49,733 nucleotides of DNA from an uncultured Clostridia bacterium (GCA_945910815.1 CAMDZD010000013.1:1-49733), one strand, 5' to 3'; counted from the stretch's first letter, positions 16,340 through 24,141 are shown. Notes: a model not told the origin generated them from the sequence alone. Translations and numbers: made by a program.

Positions 16340-17437
16340 ATGAAAAAGTATTTTATTATGAATAAAGACAAGCCTTTGCTTGAATATGCCTATACTTTGA
16401 AAGACGGATTTTTAAGACCGGTAATTATTGACGGAGATATTCCTCTCCCCTATCAGAAATTTAATTTATCAAGTTTTCTTGACAGCAGAAGTATAGCCAA
16501 GAAACGCAATGAAATAAGACGTATACTCAAATCTATGAATTTGAAAACCCAAAAGGATATTTTAGATGTTACATATGGTTTATCGTTAACTGATACTTTA
16601 TGGGTAAAGCCTGCTGATTCTGTATTGAAGTGGTCTGACATAAATCTTTATGAGAATGATTTTGATGAAACAATAGGCAAGCTGTCTATTCTGGGCGAGA
16701 AAATGATTTCGGGATTTAAGACAACATCTCCCGAATTTGGTACTGACGGAATGTTGCCTAAATGTTGGGTACGCAGGACGGACGGCATATATATGCTTAA
16801 AGGCGGAACAAGCGGAAGCACTTCTATGGGCAGAGAACCAGTTACCGAAGAACTCGCATATCAGCTTGAAAAGGCTCTTGACATAAACTGCGTATCTTAC
16901 AAAACAGAGATTTATCACGGCAAGACAGTATCCTGCTGTAAGCTTATGACAGATACAAATAGGGGTATCACACCGCTTTATGCGTTAAGCACTGTACAGA
17001 ATTTCTATGATTTAATTGATACAGGCAAGAAATACGGAATAGAGAAAGATTTAAAAACTATGCTGTCATTTGATATTCTGACAGGTAATAATGACCGTCA
17101 TCAAGGCAATATACAGCTGATGTTTGATAATGATACATTTGAAATACAAGGCTTATCCCCTGTTTTTGATAATGGTCAGGCTTTGTGCAATCGTATTCCT
17201 GAGATAAAGTTTGAAAATATGCAGGAACAGTTTTACAGACGATACCCTGCTTTGTATGATGATTTTTATGATTATTATGATTCAATTGTATCGGAGGAGT
17301 TTTATTGCAAGCTCAGGAGTATTCAGGATTTTGAATTTACTGATAACGGATTTTTATCAGATAATGAGTTATGCGAATATAACAAGTTCATACAATGGAG
17401 AATAAAAGATATGATTTTAAGATATGAGAATATCTGA
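16340..17437 (+). CDS. HipA-like protein kinase (copy 2)
   Basis: 365 residues from the ATG at 16340, chosen because MKKYFIMN aligns with MKFYIMN of copy 1; in-frame ATGs at 16310 and 16328 also exist, and AGGAG at 16321-16325 is 14 bases from the chosen start, so the start is uncertain. Kinase residues are intact: MLKGGTSG loop (about 152), GREPVTE, NNDRHQGN (Asp252) and SPVFDNG (Asp277). It shares with copy 1 the motif LPKCW before the glycine loop. No antitoxin gene is adjacent. It stands alone after a 540-bp spacer and ends before a strong terminator. Likely a Ser/Thr kinase of unknown target. GGGGTATC at 16962. Confidence 0.83.
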   Translation: MKKYFIMNKDKPLLEYAYTLKDGFLRPVIIDGDIPLPYQKFNLSSFLDSRSIAKKRNEIRRILKSMNLKTQKDILDVTYGLSLTDTLWVKPADSVLKWSDINLYENDFDETIGKLSILGEKMISGFKTTSPEFGTDGMLPKCWVRRTDGIYMLKGGTSGSTSMGREPVTEELAYQLEKALDINCVSYKTEIYHGKTVSCCKLMTDTNRGITPLYALSTVQNFYDLIDTGKKYGIEKDLKTMLSFDILTGNNDRHQGNIQLMFDNDTFEIQGLSPVFDNGQALCNRIPEIKFENMQEQFYRRYPALYDDFYDYYDSIVSEEFYCKLRSIQDFEFTDNGFLSDNELCEYNKFIQWRIKDMILRYENI

Positions 17438-17482
17438 TATACAAAAAGAACGGACGTTAATTTATAAATAAATACACATATT

Positions 17483-17526
17483 AAAAGCCGTTTGAGTTGA
17501 AAATGCAACTCAAACGGCTTTTTTTC
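17483..17526. terminator. strong bidirectional terminator
   Basis: AAAAGCCGTTTGAGTTG (17483-17499) pairs with CAACTCAAACGGCTTTT (17506-17522), flanked by A4 and T7. It lies between the convergent kinase and GGDEF genes and can serve both. Confidence 0.9.
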
Positions 17527-17555
17527 TTTGCGAAAAAATACGATAAAACGTAATA

Positions 17556-18626
17556 TTATGAAACCATTTTTTTATATTTTTGCTTATTTTTATACATTTC
17601 AGCATCAGCTCTGGCACATAAGCTGTCAAAATTCTCTCCGTTTGCATAAGCAACACCCATAGCACAAGTATAAGGTGTTTGTCCTATTTCCGTACGAATA
17701 TTCTCCAGTAATTTTTCTACAGATTTCTGCCTGATTCTGATACACAATATCATAAATTCATCACCGCCGGTTCGGTAGAGGAGACAGCCTTTCGGAACAA
17801 CTTTATCAATAACATTTACAATTGCACAGATAGCTTCGTCACCCTTTGCGTGACCGTAGGTATCATTTATCTTTTTCAGGTTGTTCAGGTCAATGGAAAC
17901 AACAGCAGTGATAACATCTTTATACTTTTCGGAATCGATATAGAAACAATGACGGTTAAGAGCGTTTGTCAGAGGGTCTCGCTTGAAACTTTCAACGCTG
18001 AAAAACATATAATAGAAAACAATAGAAAGTGAATATGCATTTCTGCTTGAACCGTACATTCCGAGAAATGATTCCATAAACATCGCTAAAATATTCACGG
18101 TTACAATGAGAAATATGATAAGCCCCTCAGAATAGTCTCTGTGGCAGAATCGGCTTACTGTCAGCATAAGCAACAATAACATATAAATAATGCATACAAA
18201 ATGTGTGATGTAACCTAATGAACCTCTCACAAATTCATTTTTGTCATTGTATGTATAAACAATGTCTGTGAAAAATGCAGAAAATGCAGCCATAGCATTT
18301 ATAATCATAGGAACAAGTATCAGAAATTTAAACTTACGGCTTGTATTATCGTTTCGAAGTGAAAGCTTTACAAATATATATATTATAACCGGACGGACAG
18401 AATATCCCAACGCACAGAAAAAAATGCAAAGATTTGGGGAACTGCCTTTTTCTACTGATTTGATTTCAGCACAATATGTTATCATTTCAATCACAGTTAT
18501 AATCAGACTCAATCCGAATGTTCTGTTTATTTTTTTCTGAAAAATCGAGTTAATCATCAGAAATACTGACATAAAAACAAGTATAATCAATGCAGGAAAA
18601 TTCAGTTCAACAAACCATCTAATCAT
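17556..18626 (-). CDS. membrane-bound GGDEF diguanylate cyclase
   Basis: About 356 residues from ATG 18626 (AAGGGG eight bases upstream; a GTG at 18635 is also in frame). The first ~200 residues form roughly seven membrane helices, a likely sensor. The C-terminal domain has DPLTNALNR, SIDLNNLKKINDTYGH and the active-site loop RTGGDEFMIL, so c-di-GMP synthesis is expected. The inhibitory RxxD site five residues before GGDEF is absent (PKGC there). It lacks GGGGTA in either orientation, unlike most element genes. It has a housekeeping promoter and diverges from the recombination module. c-di-GMP controls motility, adhesion and sporulation in clostridia, so the cargo may influence the host's sporulation decision (inference). 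Confidence 0.9.
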   Translation of the reverse strand: MIRWFVELNFPALIILVFMSVFLMINSIFQKKINRTFGLSLIITVIEMITYCAEIKSVEKGSSPNLCIFFCALGYSVRPVIIYIFVKLSLRNDNTSRKFKFLILVPMIINAMAAFSAFFTDIVYTYNDKNEFVRGSLGYITHFVCIIYMLLLLMLTVSRFCHRDYSEGLIIFLIVTVNILAMFMESFLGMYGSSRNAYSLSIVFYYMFFSVESFKRDPLTNALNRHCFYIDSEKYKDVITAVVSIDLNNLKKINDTYGHAKGDEAICAIVNVIDKVVPKGCLLYRTGGDEFMILCIRIRQKSVEKLLENIRTEIGQTPYTCAMGVAYANGENFDSLCARADAEMYKNKQKYKKMVS

Positions 18627-18674
18627 CTGCACCACCCCTTTTTAAGTATGTTTTTATAAGGTGATTTTTATTAT

Positions 18675-18703
18675 ATTATATCACATTATTTATGTTTTGT
18701 CAA
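18675..18703 (-). promoter_or_regulatory. sigma-A promoter for the GGDEF gene
   Basis: On the minus strand TTGACA (18703-18698), 17-bp spacer, TATAAT (18680-18675). A perfect housekeeping match, in contrast to the differently built promoter of the divergent recombination module. Confidence 0.8.
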
Positions 18704-18793
18704 TTCTCCGTCAGTTTAATTTCATGAAAACGGCATTTCTGATTCTGTCAAAAATTATTTAATAAACAGCGATATTAAGACAAGTATAATATT

Positions 18794-18822
18794 TCATATC
18801 AGACAAATAAAATTCATATTAT
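18794..18822 (+). promoter_or_regulatory. candidate sigma-E (mother-cell) promoter for the recombination module
   Basis: TCATATC (18794-18800), 14-bp spacer, CATATTAT (18815-18822), against the sigma-E consensus KMATATT-N14/15-CATACAHT: 6 of 7 and 6 of 8 matches with correct spacing. A second overlapping match is TCATATT (18814-18820), 13 bp, GATATTAT (18834-18841). I see no good TTGACA/TATAAT pair in this spacer on the + strand. AT-rich DNA gives chance matches, so this is suggestive only. Confidence 0.45.
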
Positions 18823-18872
18823 TAAACGTAAAAGATATTATTCTATGTGAGTAAGGAAAGGAGAATGTTATT

Positions 18873-19019
18873 ATGAATACATATTACTTTAACAGCAATT
18901 CAAGTTCTGAAAAAGAAAATCTGATTAAAAAACTGGAAACGATAATATCAGATTCAATAACAAGACAGATTAACGCTGTAAATAACAATTTTGTTAAAGC
19001 AGAAAAACATATTACTTAA
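18873..19019 (+). CDS. small protein (48 aa) upstream of the large recombinase
   Basis: ATG 18873 follows AAAGGAG (18857-18863) nine bases upstream, a strong site. The product starts MNTYYFNSNSSSEKENLIKK and is mostly helical and charged, rich in Asn, Ser and Lys (LETIISDSITRQINAVNNNF). The stop at 19017 is 22 bp before the recombinase ATG, so the two are co-transcribed. Recombination directionality factors of serine integrases are often tiny, and SPbeta's SprB (58 aa) is needed for sporulation-time excision. Size and position suggest this role here, without sequence proof. Confidence 0.6.
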   Translation: MNTYYFNSNSSSEKENLIKKLETIISDSITRQINAVNNNFVKAEKHIT

Positions 19020-19041
19020 AATTCAGGGAGGTAAAAAATCA

Positions 19042-20529
19042 ATGTCAAATTCAACAAATGTTGTCGCATACTGCCGTGTGTCTACCAATAAGGAAGACCA
19101 GATAAATTCTTTGAATGCACAGAAAACATTCTTTGATAACTATGCAAAAAATAATAATCTTAATCTTATCAAAATTTATGCCGATGAAGGCATAACAGGA
19201 ACATCACGCAAGAAACGTGACAGCTTTAACGAGATGATGAAAGACAGCGAAAAAAATGTCTTTTCAACCATTCTTGTTAAGGACTTTTCAAGATTCGCAA
19301 GAAATACTGTTGACTTTCTGGAATGTATACGCAAGCTTAAAAAACGTAATATCGATGTTGTTTTTATCAACACAGGTATGCACTCGCTTACAACCGATGA
19401 ATTTGCAATGACTATGCTTGCATCAATAGCACAGAAAGAATCTGAGAATATTTCAAGCCGTATTAAATTTGGAAAGAGAATCAGTGCCGAAAACGGCAGA
19501 GTTCCTAATTTATGTTATGGCTATATCAAGAAAAACGGTAATTCTTTTGATTTGGATATTAATCCCGCTGAGTCAGAAATAGTAAGAGAGATTTTTGATA
19601 TGTATGTCAATCAGGGGTACGGCTCTCACAAGATTTCAAAAATTCTTAACAGCAGAGGTCTGACAAGTTTAAGGAATGTTAAATGGTCAGCAACGGCAAT
19701 CAGCAGAATTTTGAAAAACAAGCTGTATGCAGGATATGTAATAAACGGGAAAAGCGAAGTCACGGATTTAATCGAAAGAGTCCGTACAAAAAAAGATGAA
19801 AGTGAATGGATTGAGACAGAACGTCCTGATTTGCAGATTGTTCCTCTGGAAATGTGGGAAAAAGCTCAGAATATCAGCAAGCTTAACAATACCAGATTAA
19901 AAAAAAACCTTCATAAAAAAAACAGTAGCAAGCACCTTTTCAGTACACTGATTACTTGTTCGGTATGCGGTTATTCATTCAGACAGAGTAAGCGAAAAAA
20001 TAAAGACGATACAAGAATTATATGGTTGTGCAGTGGTCGTAATCATCACGGTGCGAAATATTGCAATAACAAGACAATTATTCCCGAAGATGAGCTTATC
20101 AAAAATATTGACAGCTATTTTCTTTCAATAATAAGTGATAAGCAAAAGTTTATTGACAGTATCGTCAGCAAGTATGAAAGCAGACAGCAGAAAAATCCAA
20201 TGCGTGAACTTTCGGAAAATCTTGAAAAACTTCAGATAAAAAAGCAGAAACAGATAATGATGTTTGAGAACAGCATTATTACTATTGATGAACTTAAAGA
20301 ACGTGTTAAAAATATTGACAATGCTATTGCTAATATCAGGCTTGAACTTGACAGCACAGAAAATCTGAAAAGCATTGAAGAAAGGTCACGCAAGCTTTAC
20401 AATATGCTTTCAAAAAATTTCAGCAAATATGTATCGGTTGCAAATATGACAAACGCTGAAATCAAAACGCTTATAAAATTCATCACTGCTGACGAAAACG
20501 GCAATATTCATATAGAAATGAATTATTGA
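19042..20529 (+). CDS. large serine recombinase (SpoIVCA/phage-integrase type)
   Basis: 495 residues from ATG 19042, chosen because GGGAGGT (19026-19032) is nine bases upstream; the frame is open 17 codons further with no such site. The catalytic domain begins VVAYCRVSTNKEDQ (Ser14 nucleophile), followed by DEGITGTSRKKRDSF and KDFSRFARN. The Recombinase domain (about 155-260) contains GYGSHKISKILNSRG. A zinc ribbon follows with ITCSVCGYSF and CSGRNHHGAKYC, then a coiled coil (about 400-470). Length and layout match SpoIVCA (500 aa), which removes the sigK skin element. It ends 25 bp from the right repeat, so it is the integrase/excisionase of this element acting at GTACATAAAGATGTA. GGGGTA at 19614. 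Confidence 0.95.
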   Translation: MSNSTNVVAYCRVSTNKEDQINSLNAQKTFFDNYAKNNNLNLIKIYADEGITGTSRKKRDSFNEMMKDSEKNVFSTILVKDFSRFARNTVDFLECIRKLKKRNIDVVFINTGMHSLTTDEFAMTMLASIAQKESENISSRIKFGKRISAENGRVPNLCYGYIKKNGNSFDLDINPAESEIVREIFDMYVNQGYGSHKISKILNSRGLTSLRNVKWSATAISRILKNKLYAGYVINGKSEVTDLIERVRTKKDESEWIETERPDLQIVPLEMWEKAQNISKLNNTRLKKNLHKKNSSKHLFSTLITCSVCGYSFRQSKRKNKDDTRIIWLCSGRNHHGAKYCNNKTIIPEDELIKNIDSYFLSIISDKQKFIDSIVSKYESRQQKNPMRELSENLEKLQIKKQKQIMMFENSIITIDELKERVKNIDNAIANIRLELDSTENLKSIEERSRKLYNMLSKNFSKYVSVANMTNAEIKTLIKFITADENGNIHIEMNY

Positions 20530-20551
20530 AAATTCGTTCTCAAATTGCACG

Positions 20552-20734
20552 ACCGTACATAAAGATGTAAGCGAAAGACTTCCCGAAATAAACAAGCAAC
20601 TTGCAAGGGAAGTAAAAAGCATACTTGAAATAAATAAAAAGGAACGCCATATCCGTGGCGGTATGGCTACTAAAATGAAATATCAGCGTATTGCCGAAGA
20701 ACTTAAAAAACGCAAATCACAGCATGCTTTCTGA
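20552..20734 (+). pseudogene. spoIIID: spoIIID, 3' portion (interrupted)
   Basis: Reads TVHKDVSERLPEINKQLAR, EVKSILEINKKERHIRGG and MATKMKYQRIAEELKKRKSQHAF before TGA at 20732. This closely follows the B. subtilis SpoIIID pattern (ERLPEINPDL, EVKEIL, RHLRGGEATKLKYK). There is no start codon or ribosome site of its own. After loss of 41-54 to 20554 the codons join the 5' half in phase, giving at least 72 visible residues plus the N-terminus outside the window. The frame shows no decay, which argues for a recent insertion or for continued use by excision. Confidence 0.92.
20555..20569 (+). repeat. attR core (right copy of 15-bp direct repeat)
   Basis: GTACATAAAGATGTA, identical to 41-55. In the rejoined host site the core would be flanked by TATTTCGG (17-24) and CCGAAATA (20583-20590), an inverted pair typical of integrase attachment arms, though these bases also encode conserved SpoIIID residues. 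Confidence 0.85.
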
Positions 20735-21093
20735 ATACAAAAACAACGACTGCCCCATTTATTAACAGGGCAGTCAAATCTATATTAAAGTGAAAAATTA
20801 AACTACACTGCCCTGAAGCTGTTCACGGGCAGTTACACCACTTCAAAGGGCATTGTTTCCTGCGAAACCGTAAAGTTTAATCTTTCGCTATAATATTTTA
20901 TGCTGTTTTTTGCTTTTTGCAACATGTAATTTTTGTCAGATTTATGTAACCATTTAAAAATATTCTGTAAAAAAATGTAAATTTCCTGTTATTGTATTTT
21001 ACGTTTCTTTTTGATATAATTTAATCAGAAAATTTTTATGTCCGAAACAATTTAAATATTTTCTGACACTATATCTATAAAGGAGGTATTTTT
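20735..21093. other. post-spoIIID spacer with paired and alternative hairpins
   Basis: GACTGCCC (20748-20755) pairs with GGGCAGTC (20768-20775). A second unit has ACTGCCC (about 20807-20813) with GGGCAGT (about 20827-20833), inside a closing stem ATTAAACT (20797-20804) / AGTTTAAT (20874-20881). The left arm of one hairpin can pair with the right arm of the other, so alternative folds are possible. I cannot assign a known RNA family. A sigma-A promoter for the next gene follows. Confidence 0.5.
20992..21020 (+). promoter_or_regulatory. sigma-A promoter for the vWA lipoprotein
   Basis: TTGTAT (20992-20997), 17-bp spacer, TATAAT (21015-21020). AAAGGAGG lies directly before the ATG at 21094. Confidence 0.6.
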
Positions 21094-22452
21094 ATGAAAA
21101 GCAAAATAAAAATATCAGCAATTTCAGTATCATGTCTGCTTATGATGTCACTTTTTACGGGTTGCGGTGCAGATATGACAGATACATCAATGACTATGGG
21201 TGAAAAATCTGCCGATAAAAATTCAGCAGAAATAGTAAAAGAAGATTCCGCCTCATCTGTTGCTGAAGAAGTTCCCGCTGAAGATTTTGCTGATGCTGAA
21301 ATGATGGCTGACGGAGCTTTTGAAAGCGAAATGTCCGTTAAATCTGATGGGGATATTATTACTGATGAACCTATCGGAGAACCTGTAATTGAACCTATTG
21401 AAGAACCAACGGAAATTTCACCGGAAGCCGGACTTCTTACTGCCGGAGAATGGAACGATAATGATAACTGGGGCTTCTTTCAGAATCTTGTAAACTCTAA
21501 TGCAATAGAATTTCCTGTATTCAATATAAATCCGGTAAACCGTGCGGAAGTAAATGTCAAAAATGAATCAGGTGAACCGTCCGTCAATGCAAAAGTGGAA
21601 ATGCTTTCCGCTGACGGCTCTGCAATATGGACTTCAATAACTGACAAGGACGGAAAAGCATATCTATTTTATGAAACAGACAACCTGCCCGAAAAATTCC
21701 GTGTATCTTTTGGGGAAACATCACAGGAATTTGAAATTGAAAAAAATACGGATTTATCCGGAAACGGACAAGGTTCATCAATTACTGCTGTTCCGGAAAG
21801 CACTGATATTGTATTCAGTTCATCAGGCGAATTATATCCTGCTACCGATATTATGTTTATAATGGATTCAACAGGCTCGATGTCTGATGAAATGCTGTTT
21901 CTGCAAAGTGAGTTTTCAGCTATTGCAAACGAAACAGGTACTGACAATGTAAGATATTCCGTAAACTTCTATCGTGATGAGGGCGATGATTATGTTACAA
22001 AATGCTTTGACTTCACAAATGATATATCAGAAATTCAGCAGACTCTCAACAATGAACGTGCTGACGGCGGAGGAGATACTCCCGAAGCTGTTACAGAAAT
22101 TCTTGACGAAACTATGAATAAATCCGACTGGGGAGAAAATTCCGTAAAGCTTGCATTTATGATTTTCGATGCTCCTCCGCACTCCGACCGTGATAACCTT
22201 GATGTGCTTAACAATGCAGTAAAGACCGCTTCCGAAAAGGGTATCAGAATTATTCCGGTAGTATCTTCAAATTCCGAAAGAAATACAGAGCTTTTCGGAC
22301 GTGCTTTAAGTATCTGCACAAACGGTACTTATGTTTTTCTTACAGATGATTCCGGCGTAGGTGATTCACATCTTGAACCTATCATAGGCGACCATGAAGT
22401 CGAAAAGCTTTACGATATAATCATCAGAGTTATAAACGAATACAGACAGTAA
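21094..22452 (+). CDS. von Willebrand factor A domain lipoprotein
   Basis: 452 residues. The signal peptide ends in the lipobox LFTGC (Cys24). A long acidic, Pro/Glu-rich stretch (about 25-140) looks disordered. A small beta-sandwich-like segment (EVNVKNESGEPSVNAKVEML) precedes the C-terminal vWA domain from about residue 250. That domain opens DIMFIMDSTGSMSDEM with the MIDAS pattern DxTxS and continues with GGGDTPEAV, so it should bind a divalent metal and a protein or glycan partner outside the cell. Monocistronic with its own promoter. It is the first intact chromosomal gene right of the element. Partner unknown. Confidence 0.88.
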   Translation: MKSKIKISAISVSCLLMMSLFTGCGADMTDTSMTMGEKSADKNSAEIVKEDSASSVAEEVPAEDFADAEMMADGAFESEMSVKSDGDIITDEPIGEPVIEPIEEPTEISPEAGLLTAGEWNDNDNWGFFQNLVNSNAIEFPVFNINPVNRAEVNVKNESGEPSVNAKVEMLSADGSAIWTSITDKDGKAYLFYETDNLPEKFRVSFGETSQEFEIEKNTDLSGNGQGSSITAVPESTDIVFSSSGELYPATDIMFIMDSTGSMSDEMLFLQSEFSAIANETGTDNVRYSVNFYRDEGDDYVTKCFDFTNDISEIQQTLNNERADGGGDTPEAVTEILDETMNKSDWGENSVKLAFMIFDAPPHSDRDNLDVLNNAVKTASEKGIRIIPVVSSNSERNTELFGRALSICTNGTYVFLTDDSGVGDSHLEPIIGDHEVEKLYDIIIRVINEYRQ

Positions 22453-22461
22453 TTTTTTTCA

Positions 22462-22480
22462 GAGGGGACGCTGTCCCCTC
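22462..22480. other. GC-rich hairpin between convergent genes
   Basis: GAGGGGAC (22462-22469) and GTCCCCTC (22473-22480) with a GCT loop. No U-run follows on either strand, so it may be a weak or 3'-protecting terminator. Confidence 0.45.
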
Positions 22481-22483
22481 CAG

Positions 22484-24118
22484 CTAATCAAAGTTTTTCG
22501 CATACTGGAAATTTACTGCCTGCGAAAAAGGTTCGTATAAAATATCCGTGTTTTCGGATTTCATTACAAGATAGGTATTTTTATAGAATACCGGAATATA
22601 GCAATACTGATTAAGAATGTCCCTTTCTATATCCGAAAATGCACTTACATAATCCTGAGCATCGGCAATATATGACAGGTCTGTTATTGACTGTTTTGTA
22701 TCGTCTTTTATATCAAAATAAGGATTTTTCGCAAACTGATAAAGGAACGATATTCCGCTGTTATAGTCAGCTGTAACAGGATATAATGCAATGGAATAAT
22801 CTCCGTTGTCAAGGCGTGAATAGAAATCAGATTCTGTAACTTCTTCAATGCCTATATATATTCCAAGCAAATCACTCCACTGCTGTGAAAGAACGTGAAG
22901 CTCGTCGGGATTGACACTTTCATTGCATACAAGAATTTTTACAGTGTCAAAAGTTTCACGGTTAAGCTCCGATTTTGCTTTTTCAAGATATTCAAGAGCT
23001 TTTTTTTCATCATATACAGAAAGCGTATCATCGGCTGAAAGTTCCCTGTAACTTCTTCCGAGAAGTGTTACTGCCGGAGCTATAAGACCGCCTGCCATTT
23101 CGACATCACTGTCGATTTTTTTCTTTGCGGATTCCCTGTTTATACCGTATGCAAGAGCCTTTCTGAGATTTTCATTTGAATATATCGGGTCTTTCGGATT
23201 GAATATCAGTCCGAGAGTTATTGAACAGTATGAATTATATGAGTATTTTTTCTTTGAAAATCTGCTGTCAAATTCGAGAGTGCTTATGCAGTCCAAATCA
23301 CTGGAAATAAATTCGGAATTTATATCTTCCTGTGAATCCTCTATGCTGAAACTTAAATAAGAAGGGTAAACTTTATCATACTGACTGTTTACGCTGTTAC
23401 GTTTCATATAAAGTATATTGTGATTTCCGTAAGGGTCATAGAACCACTGACGCATAAAAAATGCTCCGTTTGAAATTACTGAATCTTCATCAAGTCCGTA
23501 TCTGCCTTTTGTACTGTAAAAAAATTCTTCATTGCATGGAAGTGCCGGAGAAGTGGTCAGAAGCTTAAGAAAATCCGCACTTGAATGTTCAAGCTGAAAT
23601 ACAAGCGTATAGTCATCTTCAGCATAAACGCCTGTTTCTTCGGGAGAAAGCTTGCCTTGCATAATTTTTTCGCTGTTTTTTATGCATATGAAATTGCCTG
23701 CGAGATTTGACCTTGTTTCCGGATTGAAAAGTCTCTGAAATGCAAAAACATAGTCATGTGCCGTAACCGGAAAATATTCTCCCTCGCTGTAATCCTCATC
23801 ACCGTCAGTATCCCTGAACCAGTAATTGTCTTTACGCAGCTTGAATTTATATGAAAGACCGTCAGCGGAAATTTCATAGCTTTCGGCATTGTCGTTTACA
23901 ACATTTCCGTCAGAATCAAGCGAAAGAAGTCCGCTGAACATATTTGAAATTACTGTTCTTGATGATACATCATCAGCAATCTGGGGGTCAAGGCTCTGAG
24001 GATTTTTATAGAGTGAGGCATCAAACATTTCACCGCTTCCGTCATTTGTATCACTTCCGCATGATACAAGTAATGACATTGCAAAAATAAGGGATAAAAT
24101 AAAGGCTGATTTTTTCAA
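22484..24118 (-). CDS. peptide/oligopeptide ABC transporter substrate-binding lipoprotein (OppA-like)
   Basis: 544 residues with an apparent TTG start at 24118 (AGGAG/AGGAAAG upstream). The signal peptide ends LLVSCGS, a lipobox. The SBP_bac_5 pattern is clear: SLDPQIADDVSSRTVISNMFSGL near the N-terminus, AESYEISADGLSYKFKLR, VTAHDYVFAFQRL and LRKALAYGINRE in the lobes. It would capture peptides for import, but no permease or ATPase genes are adjacent. It follows the VanY-like gene by 23 bp on the same strand, suggesting a shared transcript and perhaps cell-wall peptide recycling (inference). Confidence 0.9.
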   Translation of the reverse strand: MKKSAFILSLIFAMSLLVSCGSDTNDGSGEMFDASLYKNPQSLDPQIADDVSSRTVISNMFSGLLSLDSDGNVVNDNAESYEISADGLSYKFKLRKDNYWFRDTDGDEDYSEGEYFPVTAHDYVFAFQRLFNPETRSNLAGNFICIKNSEKIMQGKLSPEETGVYAEDDYTLVFQLEHSSADFLKLLTTSPALPCNEEFFYSTKGRYGLDEDSVISNGAFFMRQWFYDPYGNHNILYMKRNSVNSQYDKVYPSYLSFSIEDSQEDINSEFISSDLDCISTLEFDSRFSKKKYSYNSYCSITLGLIFNPKDPIYSNENLRKALAYGINRESAKKKIDSDVEMAGGLIAPAVTLLGRSYRELSADDTLSVYDEKKALEYLEKAKSELNRETFDTVKILVCNESVNPDELHVLSQQWSDLLGIYIGIEEVTESDFYSRLDNGDYSIALYPVTADYNSGISFLYQFAKNPYFDIKDDTKQSITDLSYIADAQDYVSAFSDIERDILNQYCYIPVFYKNTYLVMKSENTDILYEPFSQAVNFQYAKNFD

Positions 24119-24141
24119 CTTTCCTGTACTCCTGAAAGAAT

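Larger units (their letters stand above)
41..20554. mobile_element. skin-like intervening element inserted in spoIIID (about 20.5 kb)
   Basis: The two ends are defined by a 15-bp direct repeat, GTACATAAAGATGTA, at 41-55 and 20555-20569. Joining the repeats puts the codons ACT-GTA-CAT-AAA-GAT-GTA directly onto AGC-GAA-AGA, restoring SpoIIID in frame. A large serine recombinase sits at the right end (stop 20529), as expected for a self-excising element. The cargo is toxin-, ATPase/nuclease- and surface-protein-like genes, with no capsid, tail, terminase or conjugation genes. Almost all GGGGTA motifs of the window lie inside these limits. By analogy with sigK skin (SpoIVCA recombinase) and SPbeta in spsM, excision in the mother cell would be needed for sporulation. 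The insertion is seen directly; developmentally timed excision is inference. Confidence 0.9.

Noticed and set aside
41..20554. Element read as an ordinary prophage
   Set aside because: No terminase, portal, capsid, tail, lysis or replication genes are seen; only the integrase-type recombinase is phage-like.
20797..20881. 6S RNA, c-di-GMP riboswitch or T-box in the post-spoIIID spacer
   Set aside because: Closed stem and hairpins are present but none of the conserved sequence blocks of these families could be found.
22462..22480. Intrinsic terminator between the vWA and OppA-like genes
   Set aside because: The hairpin is strong but no U-run follows on either strand; listed as a hairpin only.
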